DNA from: Bacteroidota bacterium | GTDB lineage: Bacteria; Bacteroidota; Bacteroidia; Chitinophagales; LD1 | DNA: 64,000 bases | Reading direction: 5' to 3' | Assembly: GCA_018267385.1 (NCBI GenBank) | Contig: JAFDYN010000006.1 | Location: forward strand, 248,001-312,000 | Part shown: positions 17,547 to 26,689 of the stretch, piece after piece | How positions within the stretch are numbered: the first letter of the stretch is position 1 | Layout of the letters: the number at the start of each line of letters is the position of its first letter | Notes under the pieces: model-generated | Seen by the model: only the letters and a program-made list of their open reading frames with translations | Database searches by the model: none | What the model was told of the DNA's origin: nothing | Program-made: the position numbers and the translations under genes

Positions 17547-18095
17547 TCAGTGCTGGCCCTCTCCTATTTCTTCTATCATTTTGGCGCAGAATGCAGGCAG
17601 ATCATCAGGCTTACGGCTGGTCACGAGACCGTTGTCCACGACTACCTCTTCATCACTCCAGTCTACGCCTGCATTGATCAGGTCAGATTTGATAGACGGA
17701 TAGGAGGTCATATGCCTTCCTTTCAGATGGCCTGTCTCAATGAGGGTCCAGGGGCCATGACAGATAGCAGCTATGGGTTTGCCCTCCTCCAGAAAGCTCG
17801 CGACAAATGCTACCGTGTCCGCATCAGTACGCAGTTTATCAGGATTCATCACACCGCCGGGTAGTACCAGTGCGTCATAGTCTGCTGCCTGGGCTTCTGC
17901 TATTGTCTTATCTACTGAGTACTCTCCACCCCAGTCGGTATGATTCCAGGCTTTGATCTTGCCCGGCTTTAGGGAGATGACCTCCACCGTGGCGTCTGCT
18001 TTCTTCAGCGCCTCTATAGGCACGGTAAACTCAGATTCCTCTACCCCGTCCGTCGCTACTACGGCGATCCTCTTATTAGCTATTGATCTTGACAT
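17547..18095 (-). CDS. DJ-1/PfpI-family protein (YhbO-like)
   Basis: A 182-residue protein started at MSRSIANKRIAVVATDG (18095); an ATG at 18122 would add nine residues. It has the PfpI fold with the nucleophile elbow AICHGPW (Cys112-His113), the conserved acidic DGVEESE near residue 19 and the LPGGVMNPD loop. Family members include intracellular proteases, chaperones and glyoxalase III or protein/nucleotide deglycases; the deglycase claim is debated. The late VVDNGLVTSRKPDDLPAF is typical of the YhbO/PfpI subgroup. Length is normal. It is cytosolic and probably linked to carbonyl or general stress. Confidence 0.92.
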   Translation of the reverse strand: MSRSIANKRIAVVATDGVEESEFTVPIEALKKADATVEVISLKPGKIKAWNHTDWGGEYSVDKTIAEAQAADYDALVLPGGVMNPDKLRTDADTVAFVASFLEEGKPIAAICHGPWTLIETGHLKGRHMTSYPSIKSDLINAGVDWSDEEVVVDNGLVTSRKPDDLPAFCAKMIEEIGEGQH

Positions 18096-18158
18096 AGTGT
18101 TTATTTCTGCACTACGCCGCAAGATTCATACCGCTACCGGGATGAGGAAATCTCTGCA

Positions 18159-18680
18159 CTACTGCTCATCTCTGATGGTGTCATCCAGAGACCGCATCAC
18201 CTTGGAGAAATTGTGAGGGATCAGCCGCGCGGCCAGCGCCTCAATAGCTGATAGTACAAACCCGGTCAGAAAGATGGAGGATTTAGCAGTCTTCTTTATG
18301 CTAAAGGTACCGCTGAAGGTCACTTTGGTGCCCTTACCGGCTTTGGTACAGGCGATAGAGCCTACGCAAGAGATATCTTCTACCTTGTAGTGCGTCTCTA
18401 TCGAGAACTGGCTGGAGTGTGTCTCATTATCCCAGATAGCATCTTCGGTCCAGAGCATCATCTCCGGCTTGATCATGCTTTTCAGCATGGCCGGGAGTGG
18501 TGGCGCAGCCTGCCATTGGCTGATCACGTGCACCCCATCCGGTTTTTTCTTCGTCCTCTTGATCACTTTCACATACTCCATATCATCCTGCAGAGCTGCT
18601 ATCTCAGGCAGCCTGTCGCGGATGGTCTCCCATACTACCGGCAGTGGGTGGTGCAGTGTTTCTGTACATTTAAATTCCAT
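18159..18680 (-). CDS. SRPBCC/START-like protein (DUF2505-like)
   Basis: A 173-residue cytosolic protein. The start MEFKCTETLHHPLPVVWETI and the alternating strands ending in a long C-terminal helix (SSIFLTGFVLSAIEALAARL) fit the helix-grip SRPBCC fold that binds hydrophobic ligands in a central cavity. Pieces such as VISQWQAAPPLPAMLKSMIKP resemble DUF2505 proteins. The ligand is unknown. It lies upstream of the DJ-1 gene on the same strand, 63 bases away, and downstream of the terminator of the TPR gene. Confidence 0.7.
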   Translation of the reverse strand: MEFKCTETLHHPLPVVWETIRDRLPEIAALQDDMEYVKVIKRTKKKPDGVHVISQWQAAPPLPAMLKSMIKPEMMLWTEDAIWDNETHSSQFSIETHYKVEDISCVGSIACTKAGKGTKVTFSGTFSIKKTAKSSIFLTGFVLSAIEALAARLIPHNFSKVMRSLDDTIRDEQ

Positions 18681-18743
18681 ACTGTGTGCATGATACTAAA
18701 AAAGCTGCTCATCAGCCATCTCTGCTATCCACAGGCAAATAAA

Positions 18744-18769
18744 AACGGCCTCCGGGTAGGGAGGCCGTT
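18744..18769 (-). terminator. Intrinsic terminator after TPR gene
   Basis: A ten-base perfect stem (AACGGCCTCC at 18744-18753 with 18760-18769) has a six-base loop and is followed on the minus strand by TTTTTATTTG. It sits 22 bases past the TPR stop codon at 18792. Confidence 0.88.
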
Positions 18770-18791
18770 CCTTATAGATTTTGAATGCTGA

Positions 18792-20420
18792 TCAGAGATT
18801 CTTCAGAAGTTCTTTGGTCAGCTCATTATTAGGGTCGAGGTCTTTAGCCTTGTTGATGAAAGGACCTGCAGTAGCCTTGTCATTCTTATTCAGGTAGTAG
18901 GCACCCAGGTATTGGTAGCTCTCTATCAGGAAGTTCTTGTACCTGGCCTGATCTGTCCCTGCCTCAACCACTTTGATAAACTGCTCATAGTATGGCTTGG
19001 AAGCCGCAGTCTTCATTTCCGGATCGAGGTAGCTGTTTGCCTTTGCCCTCCACTGCCAGCTATCAGGTACGGTAGCATATTTAGTGGTCAGGTTAGAGAA
19101 GACAGTATCTGCCGCCTGAAAGTATTTAGCCGCAGAATCTTTTGCTGCCTTGTCATCCTTTTTAGAATTCCAGCCCAGAGCTATATTATAATTAGCACGG
19201 CCCAGCCAGTAGTAGTCATAGAAAGTAGGACTAGGGAAATTAGCTATCCTCTTGGTGTAGGCTGCTACTGCATCCGGGTACCTCTTGGTAGTGTACATCA
19301 GCTGCGCATAGTCAGAGAGTAGCTCCGCGTTATTGCTATCTACAGACAGTGCCGTATTAAAGTACTTGAGTGCAGCAGTAGTATCGTTGTTTTTATTGGC
19401 CACCTTGGCGCTATACACATAGTCCATGGGGCGCACACGTGATACCGGAGCCGCTACCCAGAAGCGCTGCATATAGTCGCCGGCCTCCTTGTAGTGCTTC
19501 AGCTCATAGTTAGAATAGAAAAGTGCACGCAGGATGACCATATTCGTAGGATCAGCATCCAGCATTTTCATACCCTCTGATACTACCTGATCATATTCCT
19601 TAGATGCAAAGAGGAAGCTGAGGAACTTTGTCTTTGCCTCTGCATCATCCTTATTCAGCTCAATGTATTTTTTGATCTCAGCCTTGGCCAGGTCGTATTT
19701 CTTTGCCAGAAAGTAGGTCTCAAACAGGTCATAGTGCGCCACCGGATAGTCAGGCTCGAGGGCGATAGCCTTTTGCAGTGCATTGATCGCATCGTCATAG
19801 GTACGGGCGCGTGTATTCAGACGGCCTATCTTGATAAAGGCCATCGTCAGCTTAGGATTGACCTCAGCAGCGCTCTCATACTTGCTCATAGCCTTGCCAC
19901 CTTCATTGTTGTCCAGGTAGGCATCGCCCAGCTCCAGCGCATTGTTGGTATTCTTAGGATCTATTTTAAAGGCGTCCTCAAAGTTCTTGATAGCCTCCTG
20001 CAGGTCTATGATATTAGGTTTATACCAGGCATCTCCTACCTGATTGAGCACATCTGCACTTTTAAATTTAGAAGTCACAACTGCCTGCTCAAAATATTGC
20101 TTTGCCTTGGCCTTGTCTCCATTCAGCAGGCTCAGGCGGCCATTGGCCAGCAGGCCGTAGATGGTCTTATTTTCAAAACCCGGCACCCTGTAGCAGATCT
20201 TGGCTGAGTCCGGATCATCCATTTTCAGGTAGGTATTGCCCAGGTAGTACGCTGTCTGCACCCTGTCTGTGGTTCCATCTGCCAGTGCCTTTCTGAGTAC
20301 ATTCTTGGCTGTAGCAAAGTTCTCCTTCTCCAGTTGTTTTTTGCCCTCATCCAGCGCAGACTGAGCGAATACCTGAGAGGACAATAACAGCATAGCAGCT
20401 GCGATCTTGATACTTTTCAT
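18792..20420 (-). CDS. Exported TPR-repeat protein
   Basis: A 542-residue protein with a signal peptide (MKSIKIAAAMLLLSSQVFAQ) followed by about twelve tetratricopeptide repeats to the C-terminus, such as KNFEDAFKIDPKNTNNALEL and AINALQKAIALEPDYPVAHY. It is predicted to be periplasmic or attached to the outer-membrane inner face and to scaffold protein contacts. It is the last gene of a three-gene operon with the PstS-like lipoprotein and the 74-residue membrane protein. In many Bacteroidota such a TPR protein follows exbB/exbD/tonB and a PstS-like protein; exbBD and tonB are absent here, so this looks like a reduced version. An intrinsic terminator follows. Confidence 0.88.
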   Translation of the reverse strand: MKSIKIAAAMLLLSSQVFAQSALDEGKKQLEKENFATAKNVLRKALADGTTDRVQTAYYLGNTYLKMDDPDSAKICYRVPGFENKTIYGLLANGRLSLLNGDKAKAKQYFEQAVVTSKFKSADVLNQVGDAWYKPNIIDLQEAIKNFEDAFKIDPKNTNNALELGDAYLDNNEGGKAMSKYESAAEVNPKLTMAFIKIGRLNTRARTYDDAINALQKAIALEPDYPVAHYDLFETYFLAKKYDLAKAEIKKYIELNKDDAEAKTKFLSFLFASKEYDQVVSEGMKMLDADPTNMVILRALFYSNYELKHYKEAGDYMQRFWVAAPVSRVRPMDYVYSAKVANKNNDTTAALKYFNTALSVDSNNAELLSDYAQLMYTTKRYPDAVAAYTKRIANFPSPTFYDYYWLGRANYNIALGWNSKKDDKAAKDSAAKYFQAADTVFSNLTTKYATVPDSWQWRAKANSYLDPEMKTAASKPYYEQFIKVVEAGTDQARYKNFLIESYQYLGAYYLNKNDKATAGPFINKAKDLDPNNELTKELLKNL

Positions 20421-20468
20421 CCTATTATCCGGTTTTTTTTAAAGATTTGCAATGATAGCGTTTTTCAA

Positions 20469-21398
20469 TTATTTCAGTCCGCCTGTATTGATATTGATCG
20501 TGCGCGACGGCATGATAGCCGGCACCAATCCCGACTTCAATATAATGCGACCTGATCTATCTTTGTACAGGAAATTAACAAACCCCGTGCCGACCTTCTG
20601 ATCCATGCTATGCTGTATGAAGTTGATAGGGCGGGCAAAGGGATAAGATTCATCGGCTATCTCGCTCTGCGAGGCGGTAGACGCTATGATGCGCCCCGTG
20701 GAGTCAGCCCTGGCCACATACAGCAGCTTAACTTTCTTTAGCAGGTCGCGCACAGATGCTACGTCTTCATCGCTGATCTTATCATAGGGCAGAAAGCCTA
20801 TCGCTTTATCGTCTTTCTGCAGATATTCTACCAGTTCATCTGTATTCTTAACCGCAAAGGCAGAGCGACCTGAGGTTTGCGAGAAGAGTCCAAACATATA
20901 GCTCAGTACCCCTGAGCCATTTCCCTCAAAGACCACTTTGTACTGCCCCGCACGCCCGGCTACCAGCTGGCCCACCAGCCCGTAGGGCAGTGTATCCTGC
21001 GGGAAGGCTGGGTTAGCCACCAGCGCTATCGCATCGCGCGCAAAGCAGCTCTCATCAGGTGTGATGTGGTTATTCTTGAAAAGCTGCGTCCGCTCTGACT
21101 CACGGAGCCTACGGCCTATCACTACCGTAGAGAAGCTATCCGTGTTCAGGTGCTTCAGCACCTCGGCCTCGGGCAGGTAGATGACCTGCAGGTGCTGCTC
21201 CGGCTGGTCATTCTCATATACCCGCACCTCTTGGTCTATGATGTAGCGGAAAGCCTCATCAGCATAGACCGTGATCGAGTCTATATGTGTAGGCCCCTCA
21301 ATGGTGGCCGGGGGCAGGGAGGCCTGATCCGGGTGGCGGCTGCAGGCCAGGAGACTAAGGCAAAAAATAGCGATAAGGTAGAGCGGACGATACTGCAC
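20469..21398 (-). CDS. PstS-like phosphate-binding lipoprotein
   Basis: A 309-residue protein when started at the GTG at 21398, two bases after the stop of the preceding gene. That start gives a lipoprotein signal MQYRPLYLIAIFCLSLLAC with the acyl cysteine at residue 19. The open frame can be extended to 21476 but only by overlapping the upstream gene. The mature part resembles PstS-type substrate-binding proteins (VVIGRRLRESE, IALVANPAFP, VFEGNGSGVLSYMFG, IGFLPYDKIS, YPFARPINFI). No pst transporter genes are nearby, and in Bacteroidota such proteins usually accompany TonB/ExbBD energisers, so a role in envelope sensing or uptake rather than classical Pst transport is likely. Confidence 0.8.
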   Translation of the reverse strand: MQYRPLYLIAIFCLSLLACSRHPDQASLPPATIEGPTHIDSITVYADEAFRYIIDQEVRVYENDQPEQHLQVIYLPEAEVLKHLNTDSFSTVVIGRRLRESERTQLFKNNHITPDESCFARDAIALVANPAFPQDTLPYGLVGQLVAGRAGQYKVVFEGNGSGVLSYMFGLFSQTSGRSAFAVKNTDELVEYLQKDDKAIGFLPYDKISDEDVASVRDLLKKVKLLYVARADSTGRIIASTASQSEIADESYPFARPINFIQHSMDQKVGTGFVNFLYKDRSGRIILKSGLVPAIMPSRTININTGGLK

Positions 21399-21400
21399 GT

Positions 21401-21625
21401 TCAGATATTTTGAGCATTGGGGCTGTCTGTCAGCGCCCTGATCAGGCGAAATGCTCCGTAGATGATAAACACCCACGAGAGAATAGAACGATAGGTAGGC
21501 TCTACGAAACTCAATATCTGCTGGCTATAGACCATTAGATAAACGCCCAGGCCTATGTAGCACAGGGCTATGGCTAGTTTCAATATGCCCATCGGGCTGG
21601 TCAGGATGCTGCGGAGTGACGCCAT
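21401..21625 (-). CDS. Small two-helix membrane protein
   Basis: A 74-residue protein with two hydrophobic segments (ILKLAIALCYIGLGVYLMV and ILSWVFIIYGAFRLIRAL). Its stop codon lies two bases before the GTG start of the PstS-like lipoprotein, so the genes are translationally close and surely co-transcribed. No named family is recognised; short proteins of this shape recur ahead of PstS-like genes in Bacteroidota. The function is unknown. Confidence 0.75.
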   Translation of the reverse strand: MASLRSILTSPMGILKLAIALCYIGLGVYLMVYSQQILSFVEPTYRSILSWVFIIYGAFRLIRALTDSPNAQNI

Positions 21626-21673
21626 CAGTTACTTTTAATGACAGATGCCAAAGGTAAGTCTTTTACATAAAAA

Positions 21674-21718
21674 ACTGCGGGATATGACATTGCTATGACA
21701 GACGGTTATCCCCGCAGT
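21674..21718 (-). terminator. Intrinsic terminator of the glycosyltransferase pair
   Basis: ACTGCGGGAT (21674-21683) pairs with ATCCCCGCAGT (21708-21718, one extra C) across a 24-base loop. On the minus strand it is followed by a run of six T. It lies just past the stop codon at 21724. Confidence 0.7.
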
Positions 21719-21723
21719 GTATT

Positions 21724-22860
21724 TTACGCCTGCTCCCAGATAGCCCTGATGATCTTCGTCGCATTGGCCCGGTTGCTAAACTCGTGGTCGAGCAGCTGCC
21801 TGCGCTTATTGATATGATGCTGGTCAAAGTCCAGATTCATCATATCGGTGATCAGACGTTTGGTAGCATTGGGGTTATCCTCTATCACGCAGAGCGACTC
21901 GAGCCCGGTATTATTCACCATCTTTGAGTTGACCAGGCAGAAGCGGCCCCTATAGAGCGAGTTGAGTAGTTTTAGCTTGATGCCCGTATTCTGAAAAGTG
22001 GTCAGCAGGTTGATATGCGCATTGCTGAGCAGATCAGCGATCCGCTCAAACGAGGGATTTTCCACCATTTCTATGTGCGGGTACCTGGCTACTTCTTTTT
22101 TGAGCGCGTCAGTGGGATTTTTACCCGCTATGATGAATGGCACAGTCATCTCAGCAGCTATCTTCTTTACGATGAAAATGGCGGCCTGGTTATTTTCTAC
22201 CACGCTTAGGTTGCCATGATATAGTACATAGCTGCCGCGGCCCGGCTTGGATGTCACTTCCTCATTGGAGTGAAAAGCGGATACAAAGTCGATATTCTCG
22301 TACGACTGGCGCAGGTACTCATAGTCGCTCTTGCTGATGGCAAAGATCCTGTCCGCGTGCCGCAGCTCTTCTTCAAATTTCTTGAGACGGCTGGCTTCTA
22401 CATTAAAGTAATATTTGATCAGGAAGTTGCGCTCCGCCTCTTTCAGGCTTTTGTAGTACTCCCATTCCACATTGTGCATACGCACCGCCTTTATCTTCTG
22501 CCGTATAGAAGGATGGCCCAGGTAGAAGCAGGTATGCAGCCCTTCAAAAAGCACCGGATGCTCATCTCCTGCCAGAGTGCTCAGCAGTTCATCTGATTTT
22601 CTCGAGCCTACGATATAGGGAACCGATGAGTAGATAGCCTGGTAAAATTTCTTGCGCTCATAGTAGTGCACGCTCGCACAGATCTCCTCCAGCTCTTTGG
22701 ACTCCTCCCTGCCATAGTGAAAGCAATGCAGGTGTACTTTGACACCCAGATCATGGAGTGCCTTGATCTTGTAGTAGACATCTATCACGCCACCATAGTC
22801 TGGCGGGTAGGGCACATTAAAAGATACTATATGCAGATGCCTGTCAGTAGAGCCGGTCAT
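21724..22860 (-). CDS. Glycosyltransferase, GT4-like fold
   Basis: A 378-residue cytosolic or membrane-associated GT-B enzyme. N-terminal SFNVPYPPDYGGVIDVYYKI is the glycine-rich acceptor loop typical of family 4-like transferases. The C-terminal half has VLYHGNLSVVENNQAA, PFIIAGKNPTD and a donor-binding stretch (HINLLTTFQNTGIKLKLLNSL), where the usual E-x7-E motif is degenerate. Its start overlaps the end of the preceding transferase gene by 17 bases, so the two are co-translated. Together they probably build a glycan on lipid or exopolysaccharide; donor and acceptor are unknown. Confidence 0.85.
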   Translation of the reverse strand: MTGSTDRHLHIVSFNVPYPPDYGGVIDVYYKIKALHDLGVKVHLHCFHYGREESKELEEICASVHYYERKKFYQAIYSSVPYIVGSRKSDELLSTLAGDEHPVLFEGLHTCFYLGHPSIRQKIKAVRMHNVEWEYYKSLKEAERNFLIKYYFNVEASRLKKFEEELRHADRIFAISKSDYEYLRQSYENIDFVSAFHSNEEVTSKPGRGSYVLYHGNLSVVENNQAAIFIVKKIAAEMTVPFIIAGKNPTDALKKEVARYPHIEMVENPSFERIADLLSNAHINLLTTFQNTGIKLKLLNSLYRGRFCLVNSKMVNNTGLESLCVIEDNPNATKRLITDMMNLDFDQHHINKRRQLLDHEFSNRANATKIIRAIWEQA

Positions 22861-23962
22861 AAAGCGCGATCAATTTTCTCTCCTCGTTTTCCCATGTGAG
22901 TTCCCGCCTGCAAACCAAACAATTCTCCTTCACTTTGGCGTAGAAATCTTTGTCTTCCATTAAACGTTTCAACGCACTTTTTATCGTATCGGTCTCCAGA
23001 TCGTCTACCAAAACCGCTACATGATACTGATCATTAATACGCTTATACTCAGGGAAGCCTATGCAGACCTGCGGCACACCGGCCTGGATATAGTCCAGAA
23101 ATTTATTGGCCAATGAATAATAATAACTCAGCCCTTTCATCTCCAAAAGGTTGATACCAATAAATGCTCCCGCTGTGATCGCCTTGAGATCAGGAGGTTT
23201 GACGTAGCCTGTAAATCTGACTTTATGTTCTGATCCCGACCTTCGCACTTGCGCCTTGAGGGCATCAGTGATATCGCCATCTCCCACCAGCCACAGCTCT
23301 ATATCCAGATCAGCTACTGCGTCTATCAGATGCTCCAGGCCACGGCCCTCATTCAGCGCGCCTTGATAAAGCAGATAGCCAGATGTACCCTCACTTTTTA
23401 CTTTTTCTTGCTGCGCCAGAGGCAGGTTGCGGATCGTAGCCACATTCCTTTTATATGTCTTCGCAAAAACCTCTGAAATGCTCTGTGTAGTGGTATAAAC
23501 GAGATCCATCTTAGGCACGTAAGTACGCTCCACCCACTGCCAGACCGCACGTATGCGCGGCCTGCGCACTACCTCAGGCACCTCAGGGAAGTACTCATGC
23601 GCATCGTATACTTTTTTCATACCGCGCATCACTGCGGCATAGTAGCAGGCTACAATCGTATCCAGGTCTATAGCACAGAGTATATCATGTCTATGAAAAA
23701 GCAGGTAACAAAATAAGCGGAGATTATACTCCAGGTAAAAAATCTTTCCCCGGTCAAACCAACACCTCAATCGCACCTGCTGAAAAGAAAATCTGTCTAA
23801 TGGTAGTGATTGCGCCCTCTCTCTACCCACCAGCGTCACATTATACCCTGCATTCACCAGCGAGGTACAGATACGCTGCATGCGCTGATCGTAGGTCAGG
23901 TCATTGGTCACGGTCAATATAATACTCCGGGCGGGCATAGCAGCGAAGCTAGTTTTTTTCAA
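22844..23962 (-). CDS. Glycosyltransferase, GT4 family
   Basis: A 372-residue GT-B transferase. It has the family 4 elements ILTVTNDLTYDQRMQRICTS at the N-terminus, a DAHEYFPEVPEV loop, YLLYQGALNEGRGLEHLIDA at the start of the C-terminal domain, LWLVGDGD, VRFTGYV and a donor site near SLANKFLDYIQAGVPQV. This last corresponds to the E-x7-E region, with K-F-x-D-Y instead. DAHEYFPEVP occurs in many Bacteroidota cell-envelope transferases. The start may be here or at MPARSIILTV (23938). It overlaps the next gene by 17 bases. A dispersed inverted repeat lies just upstream. Confidence 0.88.
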   Translation of the reverse strand: MKKTSFAAMPARSIILTVTNDLTYDQRMQRICTSLVNAGYNVTLVGRERAQSLPLDRFSFQQVRLRCWFDRGKIFYLEYNLRLFCYLLFHRHDILCAIDLDTIVACYYAAVMRGMKKVYDAHEYFPEVPEVVRRPRIRAVWQWVERTYVPKMDLVYTTTQSISEVFAKTYKRNVATIRNLPLAQQEKVKSEGTSGYLLYQGALNEGRGLEHLIDAVADLDIELWLVGDGDITDALKAQVRRSGSEHKVRFTGYVKPPDLKAITAGAFIGINLLEMKGLSYYYSLANKFLDYIQAGVPQVCIGFPEYKRINDQYHVAVLVDDLETDTIKSALKRLMEDKDFYAKVKENCLVCRRELTWENEERKLIALYDRLY

Positions 23963-23973
23963 AGAAAGTCTTA

Positions 23974-24083
23974 GGTTTACTACACAGAAGGCGCAGAGGA
24001 ATAGAATATCCTCAACATAGCAAAGTCTATAGATGCTTCCGCTAAAATATCTCTGAGAAAAACTCTATCCCTGTGTAGTGAAT
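23974..24083. repeat. Dispersed CACAGAG-type inverted-repeat element, copy 1
   Basis: A stretch of about 110 bases begins TTTACTACACAG (23976-23987), then AAGGCGCAGAGG. It ends CTCTG...CTGTGTAGTGAA (24071-24082), the inverted complement of the start with one mismatch. It lies between recQ (stop at 24089) and the glycosyltransferase start. Copy 2 at 27351 shares the same termini and CACAGAG inner motifs. It has no coding capacity; folded as RNA it makes a long imperfect hairpin. Confidence 0.75.
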
Positions 24084-24086
24084 TGA

Positions 24087-25985
24087 CTACCGCCTAAAGA
24101 CGCGCCCATCCTCTGTACGCGCCACACGCCCCTGATCTGCCAGCCAGCGTACTACTTCACTTACCTTTTCGGGGTTGAGAGAAAGCTTATCGGCCAGAGC
24201 ACTGACGGATAGAGGTTCCGTCACTGCAATCATTATAGAGGCAGCGATAGTCTCAAAGTCTCCGGCGCTCAGTGTTTCCTTCTTGCGCCCTATACACACA
24301 TCACAGATACCGCAGTCCGGCGCATCAGCCTCGCCAAAGTACGCCACCAGCCAGCGGCTACGGCAGACACTTTTATTAGTCACATACTGATATACCGCCT
24401 CCAGGCGTTCACGCGCTCCTGCTATCCGCGCTTCCACAAAGCTTCTGTCCATAGTGAGATGGTCCGGGCGCATACGCGGCTGCCGCAACACTAGCTGAGG
24501 CTTGTCCCTGCGGGGGATGTAAGAGAGTATATCCAGCCTGTCGAGCTGTAGCATAGCAGTGGCCAGTGCCTCATATGACATATGGACCTTAGCCGCTATC
24601 GCCACCTCGTTGAATCCTACATAGTCCTCAAAGACACCCGCGCAGGTGCGCAGTATCATCTTGATCAGCGGCTCATACTTGCGATGTTCTACCTGAAATT
24701 TGTACAGCACATCCTTACCCACCACTATCTTTACCTTAGGCTGGGATTGAAAACCATCACTCACCTCCAACAGGTTTTGTGTCTCCATGAGCTTCAAGGC
24801 ACTCATTACTTTGACCGGTCCATATTGATACTTCTTAGCAAAGGCGGACAAGTCAAAATCGTGCGGCTGGTGTACGCCTGAGTCATAGGCTATATTCAGC
24901 TCCCCTCCTATCTGGTCATACATCGCCCGTACCTCCTGATAGGTCGGTATATCCTTAGATTTGCTTTCGAGCAGGTCAGCTTCATCATTGGCCGTCATGA
25001 GCTGTATGGCATAGGCGCGCTGCTCATCGCGACCCGCCCGGCCTGCCTCCTGAAAGTAAGCCTCTATCGAGTCCGCAGGCTCTATGTGCACCACTACACG
25101 CACATCAGGCTTGTCTATCCCCATGCCAAAGGCGTTGGTGCTGACTATCACGCGGGTCTTACCCGCCACCCACTCTGCCTGGCGTTTATGCCTTTCATCG
25201 TTCTCCAACCCTGCGTGGTAGAAATCGGCTTTGATCCCCTGCCGTCTCAGGTAGTCAGCTATCTCCTTGGTCTTACGCCGGTTTCTCACGTATACGATGG
25301 CCGATCCATGTACTTTCTTTAGTATATCCAGCAGTTGCAGATACTTGTCATCTGCCTGCCGCACTACGTAGCTCAGATTGCTACGCGTGAAGCTCTTCTG
25401 AAAAACCTGCCCATTATGAAACTGTAGCCGCTCCTGTATATCATCTACTACCGGCCCGGTAGCCGTAGCCGTCAGCGCGATCAATGGCACCCCGGGCAGC
25501 AGCGCTCTCAGCTCTGAGATACGCAGATAAGATGGCCTGAAATCATACCCCCACTGAGATATACAGTGCGCCTCATCTACGGCTATGAGCTTCACGTTCA
25601 TATTAGCCACACGCGCCTGAAACTCATCCGTAGCGATCCGCTCAGGCGAGATATAGAGAAACTTAACGTCACCAAACATAGCTGCATTGAGCAGGCGGTC
25701 TATCTCACCATGCGGCAGGCCAGTATGGATCGCTATTGCCCTGATTCCTTTTGCCTGCAGGTTTTGTACCTGGTCGCGCATCAGTGCGATGAGAGGCGAT
25801 ACGACGATACAGAGGCCATCCATACACAGTGCCGGCACCTGAAAGCAAAGCGATTTGCCCCCGCCGGTAGGTAGCAGCGCCAACGTATCATGCCCCTCCA
25901 GGACTGACTGCACGATCTCCTCCTGCAACGGGCGAAAGGCATTGTAGCCCCAGTATTGCCATAATATGTCCTGTGGAGATTTCAT
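24087..25985 (-). CDS. recQ: ATP-dependent DNA helicase RecQ
   Basis: A 632-residue 3'-5' superfamily 2 helicase of recombination and replication-fork repair. Walker A is TGGGKS with Lys44, the DEAH box is at 137-140 (VDEAHCISQWGYDFRPSY, the RecQ-specific aromatic-rich loop), and motif VI is QEAGRAGRD. The zinc-binding cysteines occur in CRSRWLVAYFGE...DCGICDVC around residues 545-570. A winged-helix-like C-terminus follows (LSVSALADKLSLNPEKVSEV). There is no HRDC domain, which is normal for the shorter (~630 residue) RecQ form in Bacteroidota. It stands alone, with the dispersed repeat just after the stop. Confidence 0.96.
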   Translation of the reverse strand: MKSPQDILWQYWGYNAFRPLQEEIVQSVLEGHDTLALLPTGGGKSLCFQVPALCMDGLCIVVSPLIALMRDQVQNLQAKGIRAIAIHTGLPHGEIDRLLNAAMFGDVKFLYISPERIATDEFQARVANMNVKLIAVDEAHCISQWGYDFRPSYLRISELRALLPGVPLIALTATATGPVVDDIQERLQFHNGQVFQKSFTRSNLSYVVRQADDKYLQLLDILKKVHGSAIVYVRNRRKTKEIADYLRRQGIKADFYHAGLENDERHKRQAEWVAGKTRVIVSTNAFGMGIDKPDVRVVVHIEPADSIEAYFQEAGRAGRDEQRAYAIQLMTANDEADLLESKSKDIPTYQEVRAMYDQIGGELNIAYDSGVHQPHDFDLSAFAKKYQYGPVKVMSALKLMETQNLLEVSDGFQSQPKVKIVVGKDVLYKFQVEHRKYEPLIKMILRTCAGVFEDYVGFNEVAIAAKVHMSYEALATAMLQLDRLDILSYIPRRDKPQLVLRQPRMRPDHLTMDRSFVEARIAGARERLEAVYQYVTNKSVCRSRWLVAYFGEADAPDCGICDVCIGRKKETLSAGDFETIAASIMIAVTEPLSVSALADKLSLNPEKVSEVVRWLADQGRVARTEDGRVFRR

Positions 25986-26026
25986 CAGCCAGACAAGTGT
26001 AATGAGATTTCAGCCGAATGGCAAGT

Positions 26027-26689
26027 CTACTGCCCGTCAGCTATACGGCCATCTTTCATGACTATCTTGCGGTCGGCCATCTGCGCCAGCTCCTCATTGT
26101 GCGTCACGATGATAAAGGTCTGGCCCAGTTGATCCCGCAGGTCAAAGAAAAGCCTGTGCAGGTCACCGGCATTATCAGAGTCGAGATTGCCGGATGGCTC
26201 ATCTGCCATCACGATAGCAGGGTTATTCATGAGGGCTCGTGCCACTGCTACACGCTGCTGCTCACCGCCAGACAGTTCGTTGGGCTTATGTCCCGTGCGA
26301 TGACTTAGCTTTAGCAGGTCCAGGAGTTCTTTAGCGCGCTTCTCGGCAGCCGCGCTCTTTGTACCGGCTATAAAGGCCGGTATGCATACATTCTCCAGCG
26401 CAGTAAACTCCGGCAGCAGGTGGTGAAACTGGAAGATGAAACCTAGTTTACTATTGCGAAATGCTGCCAGCGCCTTATCCTTTTTCCCTGATATGCTTTC
26501 ACCGGCTATGGTCACGGTGCCGCCATCAGGCCTGTCTAGTGTGCCGATGATATGTAGCAGTGTACTTTTGCCCGCACCCGAGGCACCGACTATAGAGATC
26601 ACCTCTCCTTTCTGCACCTGTAGCGATACGCCATTGAGTACCCGTAGCGGGCCGTAGCTTTTCGTTATATTTTGAGCGTCGAGTATCAT
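26027..26689 (-). CDS. lolD: ABC transporter ATPase, LolD-like
   Basis: A 220-residue ATPase of the MacB/LolD/FtsE class. Walker A is GASGAGKST (~36-44), the Q loop [18 protein letters not shown] is the LolD-type sequence, the signature is LSGGEQQR, Walker B ends [10 protein letters not shown], and the H loop is VTHNEELA. LolCDE releases lipoproteins from the inner membrane for delivery to the outer membrane; the permease genes are not in the window. Its ATG shares one base with the stop codon of rsmG (TAATG), implying translational coupling. It could instead be a MacB-type efflux ATPase, but the HHLLPEF motif favours LolD. Confidence 0.9.
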   Translation of the reverse strand: MILDAQNITKSYGPLRVLNGVSLQVQKGEVISIVGASGAGKSTLLHIIGTLDRPDGGTVTIAGESISGKKDKALAAFRNSKLGFIFQFHHLLPEFTALENVCIPAFIAGTKSAAAEKRAKELLDLLKLSHRTGHKPNELSGGEQQRVAVARALMNNPAIVMADEPSGNLDSDNAGDLHRLFFDLRDQLGQTFIIVTHNEELAQMADRKIVMKDGRIADGQ